Positions 1 through 6,132 of a DNA stretch of 10,516 nucleotides are shown piece after piece (position 1 is the first letter of the stretch; every line of letters begins with the position of its first letter). The notes beneath the pieces are model-generated. The model was not told where the DNA came from and ran no database searches. It saw nothing but the letters and a program-made list of their open reading frames with translations. The stretch is taken from NCBI GenBank assembly GCA_013203545.1, contig JABMQA010000942.1, positions 1-10,516 on the forward strand, in the 5' to 3' direction. The translations under genes were made by a program, and so were the position numbers. Source of the stretch: Bacteroidota bacterium (lineage in GTDB: Bacteria > Bacteroidota > Bacteroidia > Bacteroidales > 4484-276).

Positions 1-81
1 GTAGTTGAAGGCCTGGGGCGTCTGTGCGAGTGCGGCTAAACCAATTAAAATGATTGTAAAGAGAAAGGAAATTTTCTTCAT
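1..81 (-). CDS. N-terminus of a secreted protein (partial)
   Basis: This is the first 27 codons of a minus-strand gene that runs off the left edge. The protein starts MKKISFLFTIILIGLAALAQ and goes on TPQAFNY. That is a classic signal peptide: two lysines, a hydrophobic core, and likely cleavage after Ala19. It is followed by the P-Q-A-x-x-Y opening of a module common at the start of Bacteroidota surface and secreted proteins. By eye, 14 of the 27 residues match the start of the secreted Lcl-domain protein encoded at 1953-3344, so the two are probably paralogues at least in their N-terminal module. The ATG at 79-81 is preceded by an A/T-rich leader, and a TAnnTTTG motif lies about 40 bases upstream. 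The rest of the protein, and so its function, is outside the window. Confidence 0.75.
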   Translation of the reverse strand, partial: MKKISFLFTIILIGLAALAQTPQAFNY

Positions 82-122
82 AACTTTTTGTATTTTTTTG
101 ATGACTGAGTTGCATTTTTTAT

Positions 123-130
123 CAAAGATA
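123..130 (-). promoter_or_regulatory. Possible -7 promoter element
   Basis: Read on the minus strand this is TATCTTTG, an exact match to the Bacteroidota -7 consensus TAnnTTTG. It lies about 40 bases upstream of the partial secreted-protein gene at 1-81 and points toward it. No TTTG was found at the usual 19-21 base distance; the nearest (minus strand, 157-160) is about 26 bases away. The call rests on the -7 element alone. Confidence 0.4.
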
Positions 131-241
131 GAAAAATTTTTCGTTACAGGTGTATTCAAAAGATGGTGGTTCAATAAGCGGTTGGTTGGTTAATCTATTG
201 GAAAGGCGCCCTGAGAAGGATGTCTTTTTATGTTTTTGTCT

Positions 242-263
242 GAGCGGACGTCCTCGTCTGCTC
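242..263. repeat. Small hairpin, member of a short repeat family
   Basis: GAGCGGACG and CGTCTGCTC form a 9-bp stem (one G-T pair) around a TCCT loop. The flanking T-run (233-237) and A-run (265-270) can extend the stem. The first 14 bases, GAGCGGACGTCCTC, recur exactly but inverted at 1923-1936 beside the orphan preA tail. Neither copy is followed by a T-run, so it is unlikely to be an intrinsic terminator. Confidence 0.5.
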
Positions 264-314
264 CAAAAAACATTGCAGATGGCCAAGTAATTACAAACAG
301 TTAGGTTTTATTAT

Positions 315-350
315 CCTGTCAGGGTGCAATGCCCTGGCAGGAATTTTTTC
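315..350 (+). terminator. Rho-independent terminator-like hairpin
   Basis: CCTGTCAGGG (315-324) pairs with CCCTGGCAGG (332-341) to give a 10-bp stem with one G-U pair and a 7-base loop. AATTTTTT follows directly, which fits an intrinsic terminator for plus-strand transcription. No plus-strand gene lies upstream in the window, so it would stop antisense transcription or an unrecognised small transcript. In the other direction there is no T-run. Confidence 0.55.
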
Positions 351-619
351 ATACTTATTTTTTGAAGTTCCGGAATCTAACCCTGGCTGGTATTGAGAAG
401 ATAATCCTGCTTTTCGATTGGGTATGCAATACGAATTTGCTCAGCCGGCTTGAGAGGCTCCACTGATTAATACTTCACCAAAAAAATTGTTGCGGGTACC
501 TGAACCACAAAGCGGAAACCGTAGCGGTAACAGTTGAGGCATGCTACTTCGGAAATTGGATTTCTCGCTGGCGCTACTACTAATGAGAAGATCATTTATG
601 TGGCAATTATTGAAGTAGA

Positions 620-793
620 ACAGACCTCTCAGTCGCAAGCTCCTTCGAGGTGACAATGTCGTTGTTCTATGGGGGGGAGAGCGAAAGAGGAGGGAGCGCG
701 CAGCACTCCCTCCTCTTTCGCTCTCCATTATGCTGCCCCAAGCCCTGTCATTTCGAAGGATCCCGCTTCATGCGGGAGACTGAGAAATCTGTT
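620..793. repeat. Inverted pair of REP-like sequences around a hairpin (REPIN-like)
   Basis: The right copy (745-793) reads CTGTCATTTCGAAGGA, then a small GC stem, then GACTGAGAAATCTG. The left copy (620-658) is the same pattern inverted: on the minus strand it reads TTGTCACCTCGAAGGA, a shorter middle, then GACTGAGAGGTCTGT. The two sit nearly equal distances from the perfect hairpin at 676-726, so the whole unit is symmetrical. This resembles a REP doublet (REPIN), small non-coding elements usually moved by a Y1 (RAYT) transposase encoded elsewhere. No transposase is present here. That it is mobile is an inference from its shape. Confidence 0.6.
676..726. repeat. Perfect 21-bp hairpin at centre of REP pair
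   Basis: Bases 676-696 (starting GGAGAGCGAAAGAGG) are the exact reverse complement of 706-726, with a 9-base loop CGCGCAGCA. One arm is almost pure purine and follows a run of G residues at 671-677. There is no T-run on either side, so it is not a standard terminator. As RNA it would be an extremely stable hairpin. Confidence 0.85.
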
Positions 794-847
794 TCATGCA
801 CGAAGGATTTTCTTCTGGCATACACCCAAAAGCCTTTTGGTCAAAAT

Positions 848-884
848 GGATCCCACTGCCAGCGTATGACTGAGAAATCTATTT
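848..884 (+). repeat. Third, degenerate REP-like copy
   Basis: This stretch repeats the second half of the REP-like sequence at 745-793 in the same orientation: GGATCCCACTGCC, a degenerate middle, then GACTGAGAAATCTATTTC. The TCGAAGGA part is missing. It is probably a decayed or truncated copy. Confidence 0.5.
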
Positions 885-1021
885 CCTGTAACATTATTTC
901 ACCTACCCAATAACCGATTCTATAGCTGATAACCCATCATTTAGAAATTTCCATTCGGGATTGAATTTGGAAATGAGATCCTCCTTTTAAAAACTTGACT
1001 AATAAATACCCTTTTATTTTA

Positions 1022-1029
1022 TAACTTTG
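1022..1029 (+). promoter_or_regulatory. Possible -7 promoter element for the PAP2 gene
   Basis: TAACTTTG matches the Bacteroidota -7 consensus TAnnTTTG and lies about 90 bases before the PAP2 start codon. A TTGAC at 995-999 could serve as the -33 element, but the spacing of about 24 bases is longer than the usual 19-21. Confidence 0.4.
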
Positions 1030-1117
1030 CTTTTAGTCTTTCTACAGATAATTCGATAAGAAATAATTTTACATATTGGATTGCATTGTTTCAAATAATA
1101 ATAAATTTAGTTAACAA

Positions 1118-1762
1118 ATGAAGCAGCTAGCTAACAAAACCCTGATGTACGGTGGAATAGCACTGGTATTATACCTGGTATTCTTTTTATTTCTGGATAA
1201 TGATATCAGCAATTATATTAATGATCACCTGGCGGGCACTAAGTTGCAGGACCTTGGCACAGCAATTTCAACCATGGCCTTTGGGGCTTATTACAGGTTG
1301 GTCCTGGCAATAGGTTTCATATTAATTGGCCTTAATGCCAGAATAGGATTCCTTACACCTAAATGGTCCAGATATTTATTATTCATTTGCGTAACGGTTT
1401 CTATTGCAATAGTATTTGGAGATGGTATCAAATATTTCCTTGGTCGGTATCGTCCCATCATGTCATTTGAAAATGGATTATACGGATTACATTTTTTCTC
1501 ATCCGAATGGGAGTTAAATTCAAGTCCGTCAGGGCATAGCATCCGGGCATTTGCTTTGCTGACGTGCCTTTCCTTACTGTTCAGACGACTCACTCCTGTA
1601 TTTATTGGATTAGCCGTGTTAATTGGATTAAGCAGAATTATAGTTACCGCTCATTATCCAGGCGATGTTATTTTTGGAGCTTACATTGGGATTGTTATTT
1701 CTTTTTGGGTATATAAGTATTTTAGCTTTAATAGTGAGCTTAAACTACCAGGCCAATTATAA
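1118..1762 (+). CDS. PAP2-family membrane phosphatase
   Basis: The 214-residue protein carries all three parts of the PAP2 phosphatase signature: K105-x6-R112-P113, P137-S138-G139-H140, and S172-R173 with H179 and D183. His179 is the expected nucleophile and His140 the general acid. Hydrophobic segments at about residues 9-26, 60-73, 86-101, 144-155, 160-171 and 185-200 fit the usual multi-span membrane topology with the active site at the membrane face. Family members remove phosphate from lipid phosphates such as undecaprenyl pyrophosphate or phosphatidic acid; the substrate here cannot be told. The gene stands alone on the plus strand, convergent with the secreted-protein gene to its right, and starts at the first ATG after a TTAACAA leader. 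Confidence in the family is high. Confidence 0.9.
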   Translation: MKQLANKTLMYGGIALVLYLVFFLFLDNDISNYINDHLAGTKLQDLGTAISTMAFGAYYRLVLAIGFILIGLNARIGFLTPKWSRYLLFICVTVSIAIVFGDGIKYFLGRYRPIMSFENGLYGLHFFSSEWELNSSPSGHSIRAFALLTCLSLLFRRLTPVFIGLAVLIGLSRIIVTAHYPGDVIFGAYIGIVISFWVYKYFSFNSELKLPGQL

Positions 1763-1830
1763 TTCTCCTGCTGGAGTGGACTATGATGTCCGTTTCAGCA
1801 TGTATCCGTTTTTAATAAAAGTTTTGTAAT

Positions 1831-1923
1831 TTATCAGAATACAGCCGCATGTTTCGTGATCTCCGTATCCACCTCCTTGTAGGATACACAATCCCAAACC
1901 GGGCACACTTGTTTAAAGAGCAG
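1831..1923 (-). pseudogene. Orphan copy of the 3' end of preA
   Basis: On the minus strand this reads LLFKQVCPVWDCVSYKEV, then DTEITKHAAVF and a TGA stop. It lines up without gaps to the last 29 residues of the intact PreA (3451-3543): 24 of 29 residues and about 79 of 93 bases match by eye. Of 13 differences inside the codons, nine are at third positions and only five change the residue, so most of the divergence arose while the sequence still coded for a working enzyme. One change, Cys to Phe at the position of Cys385, removes an Fe-S ligand. No other part of a second preA is visible; similarity stops after about 1923. The copy lies in the same orientation as preA, 30 bases past the stop of the secreted-protein gene, so the two tails form direct repeats around that gene. 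Confidence 0.85.
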
Positions 1924-1936
1924 AGGACGTCCGCTC
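1918..1936. repeat. Second copy of the GAGCGGACGTCCTC repeat
   Basis: On the minus strand this reads GAGCGGACGTCCTCTGCTC. It is the same as the hairpin at 242-263 but lacks three bases in the second arm. It overlaps the edge where similarity between the orphan preA tail and preA ends, and may mark a junction. Confidence 0.45.
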
Positions 1937-1952
1937 CCGCAGGTGAAAGCTG

Positions 1953-3344
1953 CTAAAATGACCTTACAGGGCGAACAGGGCAGAGAAGGGATTTATGGTA
2001 CATGCTGCTTGGTTCTCCAGTAACAAAATTATAACTCCAGGCATGATCAGCATCGTATTCCGTAGAACACCAGTAGACAAAGTTGGTAAAGTTGCTGCCA
2101 AAACCAAGTTCTGCATAAGTATAATAAATATGTTGCAATTCATACAAACTGGGCAGATACCAATCATCATAACCATTAAATATAGAGATATCACACCACC
2201 AGGCAGCAAAACCCCACGATGAGCAACCTGCAACAATAGCTGACGTATTTGATGGCCCTGTGCCATATGACATTGAGGTACCTCCGATTTCAGTACCCTC
2301 ACAACCCCATTCCATCCAATCGGTAAAATCTGTATGCAGCGCTATCATTCCATGAACTTCATTGGGAACGTACCCAGGATGTCCATCCCAAAAAAAACAG
2401 ACGATATAACCCCCCTGATAATCGTCACCAACTGCTGGAAAGATTTCAATATTCACCTGATCATAGGTGGTATCGCATGGCGTACCAACAGACCATTGCA
2501 GGGTATAGTTGTGGTTGTTCTGCCCAAAAAAAAGGGTGTTGGGCTCAGTGGCATCTTCAAATGTACCTCCCGTGCCGCTTAGTATACTCCAACTTCCTAG
2601 TCCGCTTTCCGGCGTATTGGCCTCAAGGTTAAAGGATGCTTCTCCATCTGAGCCTCCCTGCACCTGCAGGTCATTCCCTGCAAAGGCTACACTGGGAAGT
2701 GGTGTGCAGGTTCCGCATGTTTTGTACCAGGCATTCATAAAATAGTAATTAATGCAATTGGTTGTGGCATTGTGCACAGTAAATCCATTATAGGGTGTCA
2801 TGGTATCAATTTGAGCCTGGGTATAAGATTTTACACCGGTCATAAATGAACCGCCACCTTGCGAAAGGTTAACAATGTAATCTGTTTCGGTAACAGTTTG
2901 TAATTCATTTATCGGATCGGCATCCGCATCTTCGGGATGGGCTGTATTTTCGGAATACAAAGCATAAGGGACCGAAAGCAGTTGGGTAATGCCCATTTGT
3001 ACCAAATTGTTGCCGCCGTTTTCGTCTATTTCTACTTTCAGGAAATAGTCATTTGCGCCCCAGGCAATTTCGTTAAAATTACCGGAGATTACCAGCCCGG
3101 GATTGCCAACCTGCAGGTTAAATAAGCCCATGCTGTTGGTGGTGACGTTGTGAAGTTCGCTGTAAATGGAAGCGCCTGAAGCGCTGCCACTCAGAATGGA
3201 GATTTTAACTGAAATGTCCTGGTTTACGACAGGATCACCATCAGCAGTTCGGGCTAATGACTGGTAACTGATGGCCTGAGGGCTTTGAGCTATTGTGGTC
3301 AGGCAAAGGATGAGCGCTGTAAAGAGTAAAGATAATTTTTTCAT
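1953..3344 (-). CDS. Secreted protein with Ig-like and Lcl/DUF1566-like domains
   Basis: This 463-residue protein starts with a signal peptide (residues 1-19, probable cleavage TTIA|QS). Residues 20-135 form the N-terminal module common in Bacteroidota surface proteins, with the phrases PQAISYQSLARTADGDPV and QLLSVPYALYS. Residues about 215-305 look like a PKD/Ig-type beta domain (AGNDLQVQGG, GSWSILSGTGGTF, YTLQW). Residues about 306-463 resemble the C-terminal domain of Legionella collagen-like protein (Lcl, DUF1566): GGYIVCFFWDG, W-G-C-E-G-T-E-I-G-G-T, NTSAIVAGC, GYDDWYLPS-x-x-E-L, and the closing PVRPVRSF. That fold is linked to binding of surface or matrix glycans, but the ligand here is unknown. 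I see no type IX sorting tail. It lies 109 bases downstream of preA and is bracketed by the two preA tails, which suggests it is a newcomer at this site. Confidence 0.8.
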   Translation of the reverse strand: MKKLSLLFTALILCLTTIAQSPQAISYQSLARTADGDPVVNQDISVKISILSGSASGASIYSELHNVTTNSMGLFNLQVGNPGLVISGNFNEIAWGANDYFLKVEIDENGGNNLVQMGITQLLSVPYALYSENTAHPEDADADPINELQTVTETDYIVNLSQGGGSFMTGVKSYTQAQIDTMTPYNGFTVHNATTNCINYYFMNAWYKTCGTCTPLPSVAFAGNDLQVQGGSDGEASFNLEANTPESGLGSWSILSGTGGTFEDATEPNTLFFGQNNHNYTLQWSVGTPCDTTYDQVNIEIFPAVGDDYQGGYIVCFFWDGHPGYVPNEVHGMIALHTDFTDWMEWGCEGTEIGGTSMSYGTGPSNTSAIVAGCSSWGFAAWWCDISIFNGYDDWYLPSLYELQHIYYTYAELGFGSNFTNFVYWCSTEYDADHAWSYNFVTGEPSSMYHKSLLCPVRPVRSF

Positions 3345-3421
3345 ATGTGATTAGGGTTTGTTGATTGATTTATTTTTCAACATTTATTTGTTTTTTTTGT
3401 TTATCCCCCCTCTTGGTGTAT

Positions 3422-3466
3422 GGCGGTATTTCTATTTTGATGAGATAACCCTATCAGAAAACCGCC
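3422..3466. repeat. Stem-loop spanning the preA stop codon
   Basis: GGCGGT-A-TTTCT (3422-3433) pairs with AGAAAACCGCC (3456-3466), giving an 11-bp stem with a single bulge and a loop of about 22 bases. The stem includes the preA stop codon and its last three codons. No T-run follows in the direction of preA transcription, so it may protect the mRNA 3' end or act as a weak terminator rather than an intrinsic one. The orphan tail at 1831 cannot form it. Confidence 0.4.
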
Positions 3467-4689
3467 GCATGTTTCATGACTTCGGTATCCACCTCCTTGT
3501 AGGATATACAATCCCATACAGGGCACACATGCTTACAAAGCAGGCAACCTACGCATTTCTCCTCGTCCACGTTGGCTTTTCTTGTTTCAGAATCAAACAG
3601 GATGGCCTGGTTTGCACCGTCGTGACAGGAGATGTAGCATTGTCCGCAGCCGATGCATTTTTGCTCATCTATCACCGAAACTACCTGGTACCGGGTATTA
3701 AAATCTGAAGGATCAATAATTTTTTCAGCGGCTTTTCCAATGATCTCATCCAGCGATGTAATATTTCTCTCGATCATAAAGTCGCTAAGACCTTCGATCA
3801 TATCTTCAACAATCCGGTAGCCATACCTTAATATTCCGGTAGTTACCTGCAGGTTGGTGGCGCCAAGCAATAAAAAATGGAGTGCATCTTTCCAGGTTTC
3901 TATACCACCTATGCCGGATATTGGCATACCAAGTCCTTTGGCATTATACAGGTCGGAGACAAAACGAAGGGCAACGGGTTTTACCGATGGGCCTGAAAAA
4001 CCGGTAGCAGCAGAATGTCCATAGATATTGGGTAATGGTGTGAGTTTTTCGATATCAATATCGGTGATGGCCTTAATGGTATTGATGGCAGAAATAGCAT
4101 CAGCACCTCCCTCTTTGGCAGCAAAGGCAACCGGAACCATATCCGTGATGTTGGGGGTCATTTTTGCCATCACTGGCAGTTTGCAGGCTTTTTTCACCAC
4201 CTCGGTAAATCCTTCAACAGCATGAAAATCCTGTCCAACCCTGTGGCCGGCATCCTTGCGAGCCATTTGCGGGCAGGAGAAATTCAGTTCCAGCATATCG
4301 GCGCCGGCATCTTCCGACATCTTTGCGAGCGTGGCCCAGTCTTCATCCACATACCCCATAATGCTTGATATCAAAACCTTTTTGGGATAGTTCTTTTTTA
4401 ACAATGCGATATCCCTGATGTTATCTGCGATGGGCCGGTCGGTGATCTGTTCGGCATTCTGGAGTCCGACAAACTTTCTGTCCATATAATTGTACACACT
4501 TAATCGTGGCGAAGGCATAACAACCTTAAAGCTTTTTTCCAGGCCCAGGGTTTTATAGACGATGCCACCCCAACCGGCATCATAGGCCCTTGCACACATT
4601 TCGGCATGGTTCCCTACCGGAGATGATGAAAGGCAGAATGGGTTTTCGAATTGGATCCCACAGAAATTGATATTTAAATTTGATTTCAT
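3454..4689 (-). CDS. preA: NAD-dependent dihydropyrimidine dehydrogenase, subunit PreA
   Basis: PreA is the catalytic subunit that reduces uracil and thymine to the 5,6-dihydro forms in the cytoplasm, with PreT supplying electrons. The 411 residues equal the length I recall for E. coli PreA. Residues 1-325 are an FMN-binding TIM barrel like class I dihydroorotate dehydrogenase. Residues matching the mammalian enzyme's active site are present: Lys46, Asn78 and Glu80 (GLQNAEQ), Asn136, Ser138 and the catalytic Cys139 (ELNFSCP), and Asn203-Thr204. The C-terminal ferredoxin domain has two 4Fe-4S motifs, Cys345/348/351/355 and Cys379/382/385/389. I start at 4689 (MKSNLNINFCG) because AAGGA lies 6 bases upstream and the longer frame would run through the palindrome at 4750-4777. 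It lies 99 bases after preT. In gut bacteria PreTA is also known to inactivate 5-fluorouracil. Confidence 0.97.
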   Translation of the reverse strand: MKSNLNINFCGIQFENPFCLSSSPVGNHAEMCARAYDAGWGGIVYKTLGLEKSFKVVMPSPRLSVYNYMDRKFVGLQNAEQITDRPIADNIRDIALLKKNYPKKVLISSIMGYVDEDWATLAKMSEDAGADMLELNFSCPQMARKDAGHRVGQDFHAVEGFTEVVKKACKLPVMAKMTPNITDMVPVAFAAKEGGADAISAINTIKAITDIDIEKLTPLPNIYGHSAATGFSGPSVKPVALRFVSDLYNAKGLGMPISGIGGIETWKDALHFLLLGATNLQVTTGILRYGYRIVEDMIEGLSDFMIERNITSLDEIIGKAAEKIIDPSDFNTRYQVVSVIDEQKCIGCGQCYISCHDGANQAILFDSETRKANVDEEKCVGCLLCKHVCPVWDCISYKEVDTEVMKHAAVF

Positions 4690-4723
4690 GATATTCCTTT
4701 TTCTTAATTTTCTTTTTATTAAT

Positions 4724-4777
4724 ACGCATGGCCGTTGAAACGCACCGTCGTAGAGACGCATGGCCATGCGTCTCTAC
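4724..4777. repeat. REP-like element with perfect 28-bp palindrome
   Basis: Bases 4750-4777 form a perfect palindrome whose half is GTAGAGACGCATGG. To its left, ACGCATGGCC (4724-4733) repeats ten bases of the palindrome (4756-4765), and GTTGAAACGCACCGTC joins the two, so the unit is about 54 bases long. GTAGAGACGC-type palindromes are known to me as dispersed repeats in Bacteroidota and cyanobacteria; that this one is dispersed in the genome cannot be shown here. It fills about half of the preT-preA gap and would form a strong hairpin in the shared mRNA. Confidence 0.7.
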
Positions 4778-4788
4778 CGCGCGATTTA

Positions 4789-6132
4789 TCATTGATTTTC
4801 GGTATTGTGTTGCAAATACCGGTCAATACCCTCAGCCGCCTTTTTCCCATCCGCCACCGCCTGAACTACCGTGATACCTCCGTTGGCAACATCGCCACCG
4901 GCAAAAACACCGGGAATATTGGTTTCATAATGATCATTCACTACAATGGTTCCTTTTCCCCTTGTTTCAAGATTCTTAACAAAACGAGTCACCTCCGGGC
5001 CGGGTTTGGTTCCAATGGCCTGTACCACCAAATCCACATTTATACTGAATTCCGTTCCAATGATCTGTCTGGCATTATCGGGAACAAATTTGCCCGGTTC
5101 AATCCATTCGGTTTCTATTCCTTTCAGTCCGGTTATGGTTTTGTTATTGGCAATAACCCCGGCTATCTGCGAACCGGATTTAAATATAATATCCATCACC
5201 CGGGCCAGATTTATCTCTTCCCTATCGGCTGGCAGTTCATCCAGATGTTCGAGGGAGATAAGGTACACCTTTTTTGCACCAAGGGCCTTAGCTGTCAACG
5301 CCGAATCGATAGCAACGCTTCCTCCTCCGATAATGGCCACATTTTTATTTTTAAGTGATATTGTGCTTTTACCGGTTTTGTTATGCCGCAGGAAACCAAT
5401 GTAATCTTCAACATTTTCATAACCATTGAGCATCTTGAGATAAAACGGCAGGTTCAATCCTGTGCTGATAAATACAGCCTGATATCCATCAGCTAACAGG
5501 GCCATAACTGCATTGTCTGATTCGATTGGTGAATCATATTTGATTTCCACATCCTGATCGGTTAGATTTTTAATATCATAAGCCAATGCCTGGCCAGGTA
5601 ACCTGAATGCAGGAATATTCCATTTCGGTACACCTCCCGCACTTTCCTCCCGTTCAAATATCGTGACATCGTAATTCAACTTTGCCAGTGTCGAAGCACA
5701 TCCCATACCTGCAGGGCCGCCTCCGATGATGGCAATTTTACCAGCCGTTTTTGAGCTTTTTCGCAGGGGTTCGATGCCAAACTTCTTTCCATATTCTGTG
5801 GCAAACCTTTGCAGACTGCTGATGTTGATCGGATCTTCAAGCGCCATAACGCTGCATTTCTGCTCACAAAGTTTTTCTACCGGACAGATAAAAGCACACA
5901 CACTCCCCAGGATATTGGTATTGCGGATGGTTCGTGCCGCACCTTTGTAATTGTAAAATTTGATTTGCCTGATGAATTTGCCCGGATCGGTACCAGCCGG
6001 GCAGCCTGCGCTACATGGAGCCTCATGGCAAAGCAGGCAGCGGTTTGCCTCCCTGATGGCATCCTGCAAACCAAATGGTTCGCGCATGCTTTCAAATGCT
6101 TGAATTTTGTCGCGGTTTATTTTCTTTTTCAT
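4789..6132 (-). CDS. preT: NAD-dependent dihydropyrimidine dehydrogenase, subunit PreT
   Basis: PreT oxidises NADH and passes electrons through FAD and two Fe-S clusters to PreA. The 447-residue protein has the GltD-like layout. The N-terminal cluster domain has C32-x2-C35-x4-C40-x3-C44 and C79-x3-C83-x5-C89-x3-C93; this spacing matches mammalian DPD, in which one cluster also uses a glutamine, and Gln108 (SSLQRF) is in the right place. The FAD site is GGGPAG at 137-142 with Glu160 at the end of the second strand. The NADH domain has AIIGGG at 266-271, and VFAGGD at 409-414 closes the FAD site. It is about 35 residues longer than E. coli PreT as I recall it. The start codon overlaps the stop of the lipoprotein ORF (ATGA). 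The preT-preA order is the same as in E. coli. Confidence 0.96.
   Translation of the reverse strand: MKKKINRDKIQAFESMREPFGLQDAIREANRCLLCHEAPCSAGCPAGTDPGKFIRQIKFYNYKGAARTIRNTNILGSVCAFICPVEKLCEQKCSVMALEDPINISSLQRFATEYGKKFGIEPLRKSSKTAGKIAIIGGGPAGMGCASTLAKLNYDVTIFEREESAGGVPKWNIPAFRLPGQALAYDIKNLTDQDVEIKYDSPIESDNAVMALLADGYQAVFISTGLNLPFYLKMLNGYENVEDYIGFLRHNKTGKSTISLKNKNVAIIGGGSVAIDSALTAKALGAKKVYLISLEHLDELPADREEINLARVMDIIFKSGSQIAGVIANNKTITGLKGIETEWIEPGKFVPDNARQIIGTEFSINVDLVVQAIGTKPGPEVTRFVKNLETRGKGTIVVNDHYETNIPGVFAGGDVANGGITVVQAVADGKKAAEGIDRYLQHNTENQ

Larger units (their letters stand above)
82..1117. other. About 1 kb without a convincing gene
   Basis: The ORFs here are short, have no recognisable family, and several run straight through the long hairpin at 676-726, so I call no gene. 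The stretch holds a promoter-like motif (123-130), a small hairpin sharing 14 bases with a site near 1930, a terminator-like hairpin (315-350), an inverted pair of REP-like sequences around a perfect hairpin (620-793), a third REP-like copy (848-884) and a promoter-like motif for the PAP2 gene (1022-1029). The part from about 360 to 600 contains nothing I can assign. Confidence 0.6.

Noticed and set aside
5..193. Plus-strand ORF of 62 codons at the left edge
   Set aside because: It overlaps the clear signal-peptide start on the minus strand (1-81) and has no family features.
467..595. Short minus-strand frame containing N-C-Y-R-Y-G-F-R-F-V, like the end of an FGE/SUMF1 domain
   Set aside because: Only a few residues fit, no upstream part of such a domain is visible in any frame, and no reverse transcriptase or template repeat supports a diversity-generating system.
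441..728. Minus-strand ORF of 95 codons
   Set aside because: It begins inside the perfect hairpin at 676-726 and runs through the left REP-like copy; the translation is rich in Ser, Arg and Leu and resembles no family I know.
650..913. Plus-strand ORF of 87 codons
   Set aside because: It is the translation of the hairpin and the two right-hand REP-like copies; repeated phrases in the protein come from the DNA repeats.
1291..1593. Minus-strand ORF opposite the PAP2 gene
   Set aside because: It is a shadow; the plus strand carries all three PAP2 motifs.
4690..4767. Upstream extension of preA to an ATG at 4767
   Set aside because: The extra 26 residues are translated from the palindrome and an A/T-rich leader; the start at 4689 gives the family's usual length and has AAGGA in place.
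4735..5404. Large plus-strand ORFs opposite preT
   Set aside because: They are reverse-strand shadows of a gene with a complete set of PreT motifs.
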